Below are positions 6,957 through 12,946 of a stretch of 64,000 bases of DNA, piece after piece. The notes beneath the pieces were generated by a model. It did not search any database. It was not told where the DNA came from and saw only the letters and a program-made list of their open reading frames with translations. The DNA lies in the IMG/VR virus record IMGVR_UViG_3300020213_000034, positions 1-64,000 of that record; one strand, given 5' to 3'. The position numbers were made by a program, and so were the translations under genes. Origin of the DNA: a virus. Position 1 is the stretch's first letter. Each line of letters opens with the position of its first letter.

Positions 6957-7192
6957 AGTGAAAGAATGTTCTCCATGTAGATTCCACGAGCCCCAGTGAT
7001 TTTGTGCTCCATCAGGGTATATTCGGTGGAAACCGGCATGCCGCCAAATAGGATCGCTTGCTTGAACTCGCGCCAAACTGTTTCGTGATTGAATCCGGCT
7101 ATCCGGCGAATCGGTTTGCAAATTGTTTCTACGCAAACTGGCTTGGATTGAACTGGCGTCATCTGCCGAGACCGTGCGGGTATATTTTTCAT
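6953..7192 (-). CDS. hypothetical protein
   Basis: 79 residues, MKNIPARSRQMTPVQ... through VWREFKQAILFGGMPV to GARGIYMENILSL. It is read in a different frame from the open frame that extends 6378-7199; the ATGA overlap with the 192-residue gene favours this interpretation. No family recognised. Confidence 0.5.
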   Translation of the reverse strand: MKNIPARSRQMTPVQSKPVCVETICKPIRRIAGFNHETVWREFKQAILFGGMPVSTEYTLMEHKITGARGIYMENILSL

Positions 7193-7238
7193 AGGTCAAA
7201 ACTTTAGTGTTGCCACGGTCTTCTCAGTAGGCCAGCTT

Positions 7239-7412
7239 ATGGCACCGATGAAAAAGACTAATCAGGCCACGGCAGAAATCGACCTCAACGTGCTGCTTGG
7301 CGTTCGCCACAATCCGAAGCCCCCGCGTGCCCGCGGTCGCCTCCCGCAGCTGAACAAGTTCTATCTCCGCATGGCGGCGGCTAAGCGAAATGCTGAGCTG
7401 AGTGCCCATTGA
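7239..7412 (+). CDS. small + strand protein inside the left arm
   Basis: 57 residues: MAPMKKTNQATAEIDLNVLL, then GVRHNPKPPRARGRLPQLNK and FYLRMAAAKRNAELSAH. Codon choice (GTG CTG CTT GGC GTT CGC) resembles the structural genes, whereas the - strand reading of the same DNA does not. It is the only + gene embedded in the - strand arm and overlaps the 3' end of the next - gene by 32 bp. Function unknown. Confidence 0.5.
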   Translation: MAPMKKTNQATAEIDLNVLLGVRHNPKPPRARGRLPQLNKFYLRMAAAKRNAELSAH

Positions 7413-7581
7413 TAATAAGGGTCGTCAGCTTGTCCAGCTTGACGGCCCGGTATGGCTGAAACGGTATTGTAGCCTCAACGGATTTTGCAACCGGAGAGAC
7501 CTTCACGGGCTCCGGTTTTTTCTTGGCCTTCTGCTCAACGATCTTCTCGCCAAGCAAGTCGAATACGTCAGTGGCGGACAT
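7381..7581 (-). CDS. hypothetical protein
   Basis: 66 residues from MSATDVFDLLGEKIVEQKAK, followed by a Lys/Pro-rich linker and SVEATIPFQPYRAVKLDKLT. The start lies 14 bp inside the end of the upstream FkbM-like gene. No family recognised. Confidence 0.55.
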   Translation of the reverse strand: MSATDVFDLLGEKIVEQKAKKKPEPVKVSPVAKSVEATIPFQPYRAVKLDKLTTLIINGHSAQHFA

Positions 7582-8161
7582 ACAGTGCGTCCCCAAAATC
7601 GCCGCCGTGCCATTCGGTTTCCACGCGCTTGAAGCCGCAGCTGCACAGGAACGAGTCGATCTCGTCAATCTGGGCGCAGTCCTTGAATACCTCGGCGCGA
7701 TTGACCTCTGTGATGATGACATCCACCTCCTCTAGCGTGCGCCTCGCTCCGATTAGGACTGCCATCTCGTAGCCCTGCGCATCGATATAGAGAAAGTTGT
7801 AGCCCTTGAATTCAAACTCGTCCAGCCGGCACACGATGACCTTCTGCCTCGTGTTGAACTTGATCCATGGAAGAATCTCAAGATGCTTGGCCGGTTCCAG
7901 CAGCGAGCAAGACTGCCCGCCGTTGACTGTTTCGCAAAACATTTCCGTCACGCAATTTTCACACCCGAGCGCCACGGGATACACCACGGCCTCAGGGTGA
8001 TCGGCCATCAGCTTCTTGTAGTTGCTAATGATTGGCTCAAAGTGAACCTGCTTCAGGCCTAGACTATTCCACATTGGAATCTCCTCCCCGTGATGGGAGC
8101 CTACCTGAATCACGCCACTCGGGGCGAGGTGGTGGGACTTCAGGACTTCGGGGACATTCAT
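7568..8161 (-). CDS. FkbM-family SAM methyltransferase
   Basis: 197 residues. GVIQVGSHHGEEIPMWNSLG is motif I of FkbM-type methyltransferases, followed by HFEPI (acidic end of beta-2), CRLDEFEFKGYNFLYIDAQG (the LD-x(n)-IDxQG signature) and EMAVLIGARRTLEEVDVIITEV. FkbM enzymes O-methylate sugars or polyketide hydroxyls; here the substrate is likely a surface or nucleotide sugar. The ATG overlaps the phosphoesterase stop. Confidence 0.85.
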   Translation of the reverse strand: MNVPEVLKSHHLAPSGVIQVGSHHGEEIPMWNSLGLKQVHFEPIISNYKKLMADHPEAVVYPVALGCENCVTEMFCETVNGGQSCSLLEPAKHLEILPWIKFNTRQKVIVCRLDEFEFKGYNFLYIDAQGYEMAVLIGARRTLEEVDVIITEVNRAEVFKDCAQIDEIDSFLCSCGFKRVETEWHGGDFGDALYVRH

Positions 8162-9576
8162 TTGAGCTGGAAGTGCGTGTATTGGCTGATGTTGTGGCCA
8201 AAGCGGGCAAACGGTCCCGTATTGTAGTCGTAGACGAAGGCCATGGCTCCGCGCTTCTGGTGGTTGAACGCCTTCAGGCGGTGCCACTCATTCGGCGCCG
8301 TAAGGCCGGGGATATATTCGATGGAGACGCCCTGCTCTTCGAAGGCGGCGGGATTGCTCGATCCCTTGCGATGCTGGTCGCCCAAGTGCCACTCGCGGAA
8401 CTCGGTCTCGGACCAGTCCTTTCGGCGCTCGTTTGCCATCAAGGCAGCGAGACGAATGGGCGAAACAGAGTGGCCATGCTCGAAACCGATCAACGTCCTG
8501 CCATAGCGATGAAACTTGTAGGGCGAAGAGCTGGCGTCCACGACCACATTCGGGTCTGTGTGAAAGTAGGCCCGAAGCAGGCGGGCCAGCGTGAAGTCAG
8601 CCATGCGGCTGTGATTGCCGGGAATCTGATAGATGTAGACCTTCTTGGCAATCTTGCGGGCGCGATTGACCATCTCGATTGCGATGCCCTCAGCGCGCTC
8701 GTAGACGTGATGCCACGCAATGGCTTCGGGCTGGGCCGTGCCGGCTGTGGTCGTGTGAAAGACGTTGTCAACGTGCGTGAAGTCGTTGCCGAACGGCATG
8801 AAAACCTCATCGAAAGGCCCGAACGCCATGGCTTTTTGGTAAAGGTCGTCGATGGCGGACATAATATGCGCGGCAGATAGGTCGATGTCCCACGGGCCGT
8901 CAGCCTCGGGTTGTTGGCATAGCAGGCCAATGTGCGGGTCCATGATGTCGATTTCAATGGCGCGTCGGTGGGGCAGCGTCAGCTTTCGCACCGCCGGGAT
9001 GTCGAGCACTGGCGCATTTTCTTGAATCTTCCTCAGCAAGGATTCGCCGGCCAGAATCAACGGAGCCTTGCGCTTCAGCTTGACCTTCACCTGCCAGAGC
9101 TGTTCCCGAACAGGAGTCTTGCTTCCGCGGGTCCACAGCGTGGACTGGGTGCCGTTGGGCCCGGCGGCAATGACCGTCTTGCCGTCCGCCGCTGCTCCGC
9201 CAACCGTCGTCGCCGGCTCGCGCATGATGACAGACCACTTGTTCACCTCCGAGCTTTCCACCGTCCAGATGTCGAGGTTGACCTTGGACGCCGCCAGCAA
9301 TTGCTCGACGGTGGTGATGTCGGGCGACACGGAATAGGCCGTTGCCTCGTCCCCCGACTCCTTGAACCCTGATCGTGGTCCAGCCGCCTCGGAAGAGGCG
9401 CCCGTGTCGGCGGACTTATCCTTGCCGGATTCGATCGCCATTATGGCCCGACCGGCCGCGGCCCTAGAAATGCCAAGGGCGCTTGCCACGCGATGGCGCC
9501 CGTGACCCGGATTGCGCTCGAGGTAACTTCTAATGCTTTGAATCTTTTCGCTGAACTTGACGTCTTGTTTGGTCAT
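8158..9576 (-). CDS. HTH plus metallophosphoesterase
   Basis: 472 residues. Residues 10-50 form an HTH (HRVASALGISRAAAGRAIMA). A low-complexity linker follows, then a calcineurin-like phosphoesterase core from about residue 205: DPHIGLL (metal ligands D,H), FGNDFTHVDN, IPGNHSRM, GFEHGHS and HLGDQH. This architecture occurs in phage-encoded nucleases/phosphoesterases. Likely a metal-dependent nuclease acting on DNA; the substrate is unknown. Coupled by ATGA to the FkbM gene. Confidence 0.8.
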   Translation of the reverse strand: MTKQDVKFSEKIQSIRSYLERNPGHGRHRVASALGISRAAAGRAIMAIESGKDKSADTGASSEAAGPRSGFKESGDEATAYSVSPDITTVEQLLAASKVNLDIWTVESSEVNKWSVIMREPATTVGGAAADGKTVIAAGPNGTQSTLWTRGSKTPVREQLWQVKVKLKRKAPLILAGESLLRKIQENAPVLDIPAVRKLTLPHRRAIEIDIMDPHIGLLCQQPEADGPWDIDLSAAHIMSAIDDLYQKAMAFGPFDEVFMPFGNDFTHVDNVFHTTTAGTAQPEAIAWHHVYERAEGIAIEMVNRARKIAKKVYIYQIPGNHSRMADFTLARLLRAYFHTDPNVVVDASSSPYKFHRYGRTLIGFEHGHSVSPIRLAALMANERRKDWSETEFREWHLGDQHRKGSSNPAAFEEQGVSIEYIPGLTAPNEWHRLKAFNHQKRGAMAFVYDYNTGPFARFGHNISQYTHFQLK

Positions 9577-9578
9577 AA

Positions 9579-9794
9579 TTATTTGCCTGTCGGTGCCCCT
9601 TGTAGCGCGACGACCAAAGCAACGGCTTTTGGTCTGGCTGTGGTCGTCCCATCAAAAGTTATCCCTGATGCAGCATGGAGCCATGTCCAGCTCCACCCAT
9701 CGCTCATTTCGTGCATCCTGAGCTGCATCCCAAATGCGCTGGCGGCTTTGGCGAGGTTTTCGGCCTGCTCGTATGTCGGCCAAGCGAGATTCAT
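9579..9794 (-). CDS. hypothetical protein, first gene of left arm
   Basis: 71 residues: MNLAWPTYEQAENLAKAASA, then GMQLRMHEMSDGWSWTWLHA, SGITFDGTTTARPKAVALVV. It is the most promoter-proximal gene of the leftward unit, two nt before the HTH-phosphoesterase gene. No family recognised. Confidence 0.6.
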   Translation of the reverse strand: MNLAWPTYEQAENLAKAASAFGMQLRMHEMSDGWSWTWLHAASGITFDGTTTARPKAVALVVALQGAPTGK

Positions 9795-9849
9795 CGCACG
9801 TCTATGCTTTTCATTGCGTTACCAGAACCAGACAGGCGCAAAGAGCGCA

Positions 9850-9870
9850 AGTAAAATCTTACTGTTGACC
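9850..9870 (+). promoter_or_regulatory. palindrome plus TTGACC promoter-like element
   Basis: AGTAA-AATC-TTACT (9850-9863) is a 5-bp inverted repeat, followed directly by TTGACC at 9865-9870, the recurring TTGAC element of this genome. It lies in the divergent region between the leftward arm (first ATG at 9794) and the small + gene at 10000. A plausible operator/promoter; the -10 is not obvious. Confidence 0.4.
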
Positions 9871-9960
9871 GTCCGGAATGTAACCGCATGGTAGTAGGTG
9901 TTGGGGAAAGGTGGGACCGCGCCGGGGGAAACAACGACACCTCGTCAGTTTCATCCACTG

Positions 9961-9986
9961 CCGGGGAGAGCCGGACGACTCCCCGG
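9961..9986 (+). terminator. 8-bp GC hairpin in the 5' leader of the small + gene
   Basis: CCGGGGAG and CTCCCCGG flank a 10-nt loop, ending 14 nt before the ATG at 10000. There is no U-run, so a leader hairpin or attenuator is more likely than a terminator. Confidence 0.4.
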
Positions 9987-9999
9987 CCCCCTCCTATTT

Positions 10000-10206
10000 A
10001 TGCAAGAGAAACAGAGACACCCAAACCCGACCGATTCGTGGGTCGCACCCGAGCACGCCCGCATGGCCTACGGCATGCGCCGTTTCCGCCACGGGATCAA
10101 GGACCGTGATGGGCTGTGGATCGCCCGACCCGGAGAGAGAATCCTGCCGGAACCCGAGTGCCTGCGTCATCAAAGATGGTCCGATGCGAGAAAAGATATT
10201 TGTTGA
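10000..10206 (+). CDS. small + strand hypothetical protein
   Basis: 68 residues: MQEKQRHPNPTDSWVAPEHA, then RMAYGMRRFRHGIKDRDGLW and ARPGERILPEPECLRHQRW. It is basic and plausible as coding, with a hairpin leader upstream and a hairpin/U-rich terminator immediately downstream. It converges on the RNase H-like gene. Function unknown. Confidence 0.5.
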   Translation: MQEKQRHPNPTDSWVAPEHARMAYGMRRFRHGIKDRDGLWIARPGERILPEPECLRHQRWSDARKDIC

Positions 10207-10209
10207 CAG

Positions 10210-10257
10210 GCCAAAAATAATCCCCATTTCTGGCCCTTTCTTTTCCCCTTTTCTTTG
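10210..10257 (+). terminator. terminator between convergent genes
   Basis: GGCCA ... TGGCC (about 10211-10237) is followed by CTTTCTTTTCCCCTTTTC, a U-rich tail on the + strand. It sits just after the stop at 10206 and before the 3' end of the - strand gene at 10298. Confidence 0.5.
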
Positions 10258-10297
10258 TCAAAATATTTTCGAGGAACCGCACATACGAAAACTACTG

Positions 10298-10684
10298 TCA
10301 GTGACCGAGAATAACGACAGAGTGAGAGCGAGGATGCCAGACAAACGAAACCGATGCCATCTTGTCGCAAAGAGCCCAGACGCGATCCGCAATCGGCCGC
10401 AAATTCGGGTGACGCACTTTCCAGAGCCGAGCGGCGCCATTGATGACCAAGCTCGAATCGCCCTTCACGAGAAGTTCGTAGCCGGAAAATCCGCGCTCTC
10501 CGGTGATGTCCAGCAAGCCTTGCTCGAGCGTCATCCACTCAGCCTGATTGTTGGTTATCGGGCTTCCGTATTCCTTTTGCACTATTTTAGCAACACCTTG
10601 CTCATCAGAGACTTGGAAGGAACCATATCCGTTTCCCGGATTGGTTGGTCGAGCGCCTCCATCGAAAATCAGCGTCAGTTTCAT
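10298..10684 (-). CDS. RNase H-like protein
   Basis: 128 residues with the RNase HI fold order: IFDGGARPTNPGNGYG (first catalytic Asp), NNQAEWMTLEQGLLDI (catalytic Glu), LLVKGDSSLVING (second Asp). The protein stops at VWHPRSHSVVILGH, where RNase HI normally carries the fourth Asp within an AD-x-L motif, so that residue is absent or moved. It may cleave RNA-DNA hybrids during replication, or be a weakened enzyme. Other proteins of this subtype also end early; not certain here. Confidence 0.8.
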   Translation of the reverse strand: MKLTLIFDGGARPTNPGNGYGSFQVSDEQGVAKIVQKEYGSPITNNQAEWMTLEQGLLDITGERGFSGYELLVKGDSSLVINGAARLWKVRHPNLRPIADRVWALCDKMASVSFVWHPRSHSVVILGH

Positions 10685-10759
10685 CTGCGGCCTTAATTGC
10701 TGTCAGCGGACGATTTATGTAGCAAGGACAAAGAACATGAAGAATAATCAAAATAGTTG

Positions 10760-10787
10760 TTGACGACCCCGGCTGTTTTAGTATTTG
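10760..10787 (+). promoter_or_regulatory. promoter of the stable-RNA array
   Basis: TTGACG at 10760-10765, 16 nt, then TATTTG at 10782-10787 (an alternative TAGTAT sits 3 nt earlier). It is the only TTGAC element directly upstream of the tRNA array and matches the elements before other transcription units. Confidence 0.55.
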
Positions 10788-10812
10788 GTCAGCGTATAAC
10801 TCTTGTGCTTCA

Positions 10813-10833
10813 GGTTTGAGCTGCAATCAGACC
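10813..10833 (+). other. leader hairpin
   Basis: GGTTTGA and TCAGACC pair (7 bp with one G-U) around the loop GCTGCAA, shortly after the array promoter. A second leader hairpin, GACCAG...CTGGTC with inner CGGC/GCCG, lies at 10911-10938 just before the first tRNA. Possibly processing or antitermination structures. Confidence 0.4.
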
Positions 10834-10941
10834 TACGTTTCCGGAAAAACTGCCGGCCGTCCAAACCACCACCGGGTGAGAGGGGCGCAAGTGATGTTCT
10901 TTTTTGTTTCGACCAGTTCGGCGGATTGCCGGCTGGTCTCT

Positions 10942-11016
10942 GCCTCAGTGATGTAGAAGTCAACATACGACCTTGCCAAGGTTGATACCAGAGTGCGAAT
11001 CTCTGCTGGGGCACCA
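10942..11016 (+). tRNA. tRNA-Gly(GCC)
   Basis: Acceptor GCCTCAG/CTGGGGC, D-stem ATGT/ACAT, anticodon stem CGACC/GGTTG with loop TTGCCAA, T-arm CAGAG-TGCGAAT-CTCTG, encoded CCA. Confidence 0.9.
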
Positions 11017-11021
11017 ATTTT

Positions 11022-11088
11022 CTGAAGACGACGGACGAGGCTTTGGCCCGGCGAAAATCCGGGATGGGTAGCGAGCGGTCGTTTTCAG
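11022..11088 (+). ncRNA. stem-closed structured RNA element, unassigned
   Basis: An 11-bp stem (CTGAAGACGAC with GTCGTTTTCAG, one G-U) encloses 45 nt containing the hairpin CCCGG-CGAAAAT-CCGGG, which has the size of a T-arm. It has no CCA and no full cloverleaf. It sits between tRNA-Gly and the next tRNA. Could be a degenerate or permuted tRNA or another small RNA. Confidence 0.4.
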
Positions 11089-11149
11089 GTGTCCGATGGT
11101 AGCGCGGGTCACTTGGCTTGCCACTGTGTCAGCGCGAGAGTAGGACCTC

Positions 11150-11238
11150 GGGTCGATTCCGATAGCAGCGAATCGTTTGGCCTTTTAAGCCAACTGGAGA
11201 AATCCACGTCGGGGGTGCAAGTCCCTCTCGGCCCACCA
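11150..11238 (+). tRNA. tRNA-Lys(TTT) with long variable arm
   Basis: Acceptor GGGTCGA/TCGGCCC, D-stem CGAT/ATCG, anticodon stem TTGGC/GCCAA with loop CTTTTAA, variable arm TGGA-GAAA-TCCA, T-arm GGGGG-TGCAAGT-CCCTC, CCA. A class II variable arm on a Lys anticodon is unusual, so identity is less certain than structure. Confidence 0.75.
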
Positions 11239-11244
11239 ATTTAT

Positions 11245-11319
11245 GGCGGTTTAGCCAAGCAGTAAGGCAGTGGCTTGCAAACCCACTATACGTCAGTGCA
11301 ATTCTGACAACCGCCTCCA
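11245..11319 (+). tRNA. tRNA-Cys(GCA)
   Basis: Acceptor GGCGGTT/AACCGCC, anticodon loop TTGCAAA with a C-C mismatch at the loop-closing position, T-arm GTCAG-TGCAATT-CTGAC, CCA. Confidence 0.88.
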
Positions 11320-11323
11320 AACT

Positions 11324-11400
11324 AGGAAGAAATGCCGGCTCGAATCCGGCGCGGTCCTACGGACCGACTCGTCTAAGCGACAAGGCGCTTCCTCTCTTTA
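11324..11400 (+). tRNA. circularly permuted tRNA-Lys(CTT)
   Basis: The 3' half comes first: anticodon stem AGGAA (11324-11328), variable GAAAT, T-arm GCCGG-CTCGAAT-CCGGC (11334-11350), acceptor GCGGTCC (11351-11357). After TAC follows the 5' half: acceptor GGACCGA (11361-11367), CT, D-stem CGTC/GGCG, C, anticodon stem TTCCT (11389-11393) and the full loop CTCTTTA (11394-11400). Every helix and joint has standard tRNA length once the halves are rejoined; the only acceptor mismatch is position 7-66 (A-G). No CCA is encoded. Its last base coincides with the first base of tRNA-Ala. How it would be circularised, cut and ligated is unknown; permuted tRNA genes are known from red and green algae and some archaea. 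Confidence 0.72.
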
Positions 11401-11475
11401 GGCCGAAAGCATTGTTAGTAATGCACCTCCCTTGCACGGAGATTTCTGCGGGTGCAACTCCCGCTCGGTCCACCA
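11400..11475 (+). tRNA. tRNA-Ala(TGC)
   Basis: Acceptor AGGCCGA/TCGGTCC (first pair A-C mismatch, one G-U), D-stem GCAT/ATGC, anticodon loop CTTGCAC, T-arm GCGGG-TGCAACT-CCCGC, CCA. It directly abuts the permuted tRNA half. Confidence 0.85.
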
Positions 11476-11481
11476 ATTTAT

Positions 11482-11539
11482 GTTCCGGCCCACCTGACTT
11501 GTGGGCTTAAATGATGTAGTCGTAAAACTAGGAACTCCA
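11482..11539 (+). other. 58-nt aberrant tRNA-like element ending in CCA
   Basis: GTTCCGG pairs with TAGGAAC (one mismatch) and is followed by T-CCA. An anticodon-arm-like hairpin CCCAC-CTGACTT-GTGGG (it would read GAC, Val) comes directly after the acceptor strand. A D-loop-like GATGTAGTCGT follows, but there is no T-arm. Either a truncated or rearranged tRNA or a processing decoy. Confidence 0.4.
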
Positions 11540-11540
11540 T

Positions 11541-11616
11541 GCATCGGTAATTCAGTGGCCAGAATGTCTGCCTTCCAAGCAGAACGTCGTGGGTTCGACT
11601 CCCACCCGGTGCTCCA
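11541..11616 (+). tRNA. tRNA-Gly(TCC)
   Basis: Acceptor GCATCGG/CCGGTGC, D-stem ATTC/GAAT, anticodon stem TCTGC/GCAGA with loop CTTCCAA, T-arm GTGGG-TTCGACT-CCCAC, CCA. Confidence 0.92.
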
Positions 11617-11622
11617 TTTCAT

Positions 11623-11707
11623 CCAGCAGTGCCAGAGCAGCAATTGGAGGTGGCTGTAAACCATCTGCCTTCGGGCTACGGAGGTGCAAGTCCTTCCTGC
11701 TGGACCA
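11623..11707 (+). tRNA. tRNA-Tyr(GTA)
   Basis: Acceptor CCAGCAG/CTGCTGG, anticodon stem GGTGG/CCATC with loop CTGTAAA, class II variable arm as expected for bacterial Tyr, T-arm GGAGG-TGCAAGT-CCTTC, CCA. Confidence 0.9.
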
Positions 11708-11714
11708 ATTTCAT

Positions 11715-11789
11715 GGGGGATTAGCTTAAATAGTAGAGCGCGTGCCTGATTAGCGCGTGGCGGTGGAGCGTTACCACCATCCCCTACCA
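11715..11789 (+). tRNA. tRNA-Ile(GAT)
   Basis: Acceptor GGGGGAT/ATCCCCT (G-U first pair), anticodon stem CGTGC/GCGCG with loop CTGATTA, T-arm GGTGG-AGCGTTA-CCACC with an atypical T-loop, CCA. Confidence 0.88.
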
Positions 11790-11795
11790 TTTCAT

Positions 11796-11869
11796 AGGGC
11801 CGACAGGTATAGTATCGGCAGGCACTCCAAACGCCTAGCGAGTTGGTGCGATTCCAACCGGCCTTGCCA
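11796..11869 (+). tRNA. tRNA-Trp(CCA)
   Basis: Acceptor AGGGCCG/CGGCCTT, anticodon loop CTCCAAA with an A-C loop-closing mismatch, T-arm GTTGG-TGCGATT-CCAAC, discriminator G, CCA. Confidence 0.87.
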
Positions 11870-11876
11870 TTTCAGT

Positions 11877-11951
11877 ATGATAGCAACGATAGCGACAGCG
11901 TATGTCGCATTGTGGATGATCCTTCTTCCGCAGTGGCGACGTAAGAACTAA
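11877..11951 (+). CDS. putative 24-residue membrane peptide in the tRNA array
   Basis: The ORF reads MIATIATAYVALWMILLP then QWRRKN: one hydrophobic helix with a basic C-terminus. It fills an otherwise empty 120-nt spacer between tRNA-Trp and tRNA-Phe. The stop is TAA. A GC-rich inverted repeat (AGGGC...GCCCT, about 11961-11984) follows. Too short to be sure it is translated. Confidence 0.3.
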   Translation: MIATIATAYVALWMILLPQWRRKN

Positions 11952-11993
11952 GACAACAACAGGGCCGCCGGACGCCGACGCCCTCTAAATTTC

Positions 11994-12069
11994 GGGACGG
12001 TAGCTGATGTAGTCATAGCGGCGGCCTGAAGAGCCGTTGAAGTTGGTGCAATTCCAACCCGTCCCACCA
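11994..12069 (+). tRNA. tRNA-Phe(GAA)
   Basis: Acceptor GGGACGG/CCGTCCC, anticodon stem GCGGC/GCCGT with loop CTGAAGA, T-arm GTTGG-TGCAATT-CCAAC, CCA. Confidence 0.9.
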
Positions 12070-12075
12070 TTTTAT

Positions 12076-12147
12076 TGCCGGGAGATTTGGAATCCTCCAG
12101 CCTCATAAGCTCGGATGAAGTGAGTTCGATTCTCACCCCAGCATCCA
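12076..12147 (+). tRNA. tRNA-Met(CAT), copy 1
   Basis: Acceptor TGCCGGG/CCCAGCA (one mismatch), anticodon loop CTCATAA, T-arm GTGAG-TTCGATT-CTCAC, CCA; 72 nt with a short D-arm. A CAT anticodon could also be initiator or Ile2; sequence alone does not decide. Confidence 0.83.
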
Positions 12148-12153
12148 TTTCAT

Positions 12154-12229
12154 CGGTCCAAAGTGTTACTTGGTCGCACACTCCGTTTGGGGCGGAATAG
12201 TCGGGGTTCAAATCCCCGTGGGCCGACCA
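12154..12229 (+). tRNA. tRNA-Pro(TGG)
   Basis: Acceptor CGGTCCA/TGGGCCG, anticodon loop TTTGGGG on stem CTCCG/CGGAA, T-arm CGGGG-TTCAAAT-CCCCG, CCA. Confidence 0.9.
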
Positions 12230-12252
12230 CCTTCGTCAGCAATATCAACCCA

Positions 12253-12609
12253 ATGCTAGTCATTTTCATTCTCATGAATATCTCCTGCCCCCCGAATTAC
12301 AAGACGTCCGTCTCCGCCAGCCCGCGCAATCAGTTCGGGATGCTTGGCGGATATACGCCTCCGCTTCAGTGGAGCGTTGATCCGACGTTTGGCTCGTTTA
12401 TTGAAGACCCGGAGCATCCCGGCGACACAACCCTCGGCTTCTTCGTTGCGACAACCGATAATGCAAGGTATGGCCAAACGACCAATTATACGGTCACGGC
12501 CCAAACGGTCAACGGGCCAGTCGTGCAAAGTGGAGGCGTGCAGCTAAGTTTTCCGGAGGCCCCGGCTGACCATATTACGGTGACCGTGGGTCTACCAGTC
12601 CCTGCCTAA
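12253..12609 (+). CDS. Ig-like/beta-sandwich protein inside the tRNA array
   Basis: 118 residues (or 111 from the second ATG at 12274, MNISCPPNYKTSVSASP). The body alternates short beta-strands (LQWSVDPTFGSF, TNYTVTAQTV, GVQLSFPEAPADHITVTVG), as in bacterial Ig-like or cadherin-like domains found on phage structural proteins. It is the only substantial protein gene within the RNA array, between tRNA-Pro(TGG) and tRNA-Pro(CGG). A virion decoration role is possible; not proven. Confidence 0.7.
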   Translation: MLVIFILMNISCPPNYKTSVSASPRNQFGMLGGYTPPLQWSVDPTFGSFIEDPEHPGDTTLGFFVATTDNARYGQTTNYTVTAQTVNGPVVQSGGVQLSFPEAPADHITVTVGLPVPA

Positions 12610-12619
12610 TGGCAGTTTT

Positions 12620-12695
12620 CCAGATGTGGTGCCAAAGGCTGGCGACTCCGCTCGGAACGGAGATTATGCAGGTTCGAGTCCTGTCATCTGGACCA
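12620..12695 (+). tRNA. tRNA-Pro(CGG)
   Basis: Acceptor CCAGATG/CATCTGG, anticodon stem CTCCG/CGGAG with loop CTCGGAA, T-arm GCAGG-TTCGAGT-CCTGT, CCA. Confidence 0.9.
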
Positions 12696-12699
12696 TTTC

Positions 12700-12777
12700 A
12701 AATCAGCGGTGAGCCGGCGCGAATCCGGCCTGCACCTCGGCCAAGGTTTTTCGCGGGCTCCGCGAATCCGCTGATTT
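12700..12777 (+). ncRNA. stem-closed tRNA-like element, possible degenerate permuted tRNA
   Basis: AAATCAGCGG (12700-12709) pairs with CCGCTGATTT (12768-12777). Inside are a perfect T-arm-like hairpin GCCGG-CGCGAAT-CCGGC (12713-12729) and a hairpin TTCGCGG-GCT-CCGCGAA. The order outer stem, 4-nt joint, T-arm is that of a permuted tRNA starting at the anticodon stem. Only about 4 bp of acceptor can form, so it may be decayed. Confidence 0.4.
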
Positions 12778-12787
12778 TCACTTTCAC

Positions 12788-12861
12788 GGGTTATTGTTGA
12801 ATGAGTATCTTGTCCCTCTGTCTAAGGGACGTAGCGAGTGCGAGTCTCGCATAGCCCGCCA
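12788..12861 (+). tRNA. tRNA-Asp(GTC)
   Basis: Acceptor GGGTTAT/ATAGCCC, anticodon stem TCCCT/AGGGA with loop CTGTCTA, T-arm GCGAG-TGCGAGT-CTCGC, discriminator G, CCA. The D-arm is weak. Confidence 0.85.
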
Positions 12862-12865
12862 TTTC

Positions 12866-12941
12866 CCACGATTAGTTCAACGGCTAGAACGGCAGTCCTA
12901 CACACTGCGCGCAGAGGGTTCGACTCCTTCATCGTGGACCA
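12866..12941 (+). tRNA. tRNA-Val(TAC)
   Basis: Acceptor CCACGAT/ATCGTGG, D-stem GTTC/GAAC, anticodon stem GCAGT/ACTGC with loop CCTACAC, T-arm GAGGG-TTCGACT-CCTTC, CCA. Confidence 0.92.
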
Positions 12942-12946
12942 TTTAT

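Noticed and set aside
7224-7409. - strand ORF opposite the small + gene
   Set aside because: Its codon usage and composition are unlike neighbouring genes and it overlaps the next - gene start without an ATGA junction.
8032-8880. 282-codon + strand ORF opposite the phosphoesterase and FkbM genes
   Set aside because: The - strand frames carry clear catalytic motifs; the + ORF has none.
11022-11060. Hammerhead ribozyme core (CTGAAGA ... GAAA)
   Set aside because: The two core segments exist, but the helix expected between them cannot form (C opposite C) and no cleavage-site strand was found.
11361-11475. GGACCGA at 11361 as the 5' acceptor of tRNA-Ala, implying a long insertion in that tRNA
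   Set aside because: It pairs perfectly with the Ala 3' strand, but a complete D-arm and acceptor strand lie immediately before the Ala anticodon arm at 11400, and the 11361 strand also has its own T-arm and anticodon-stem partners upstream.
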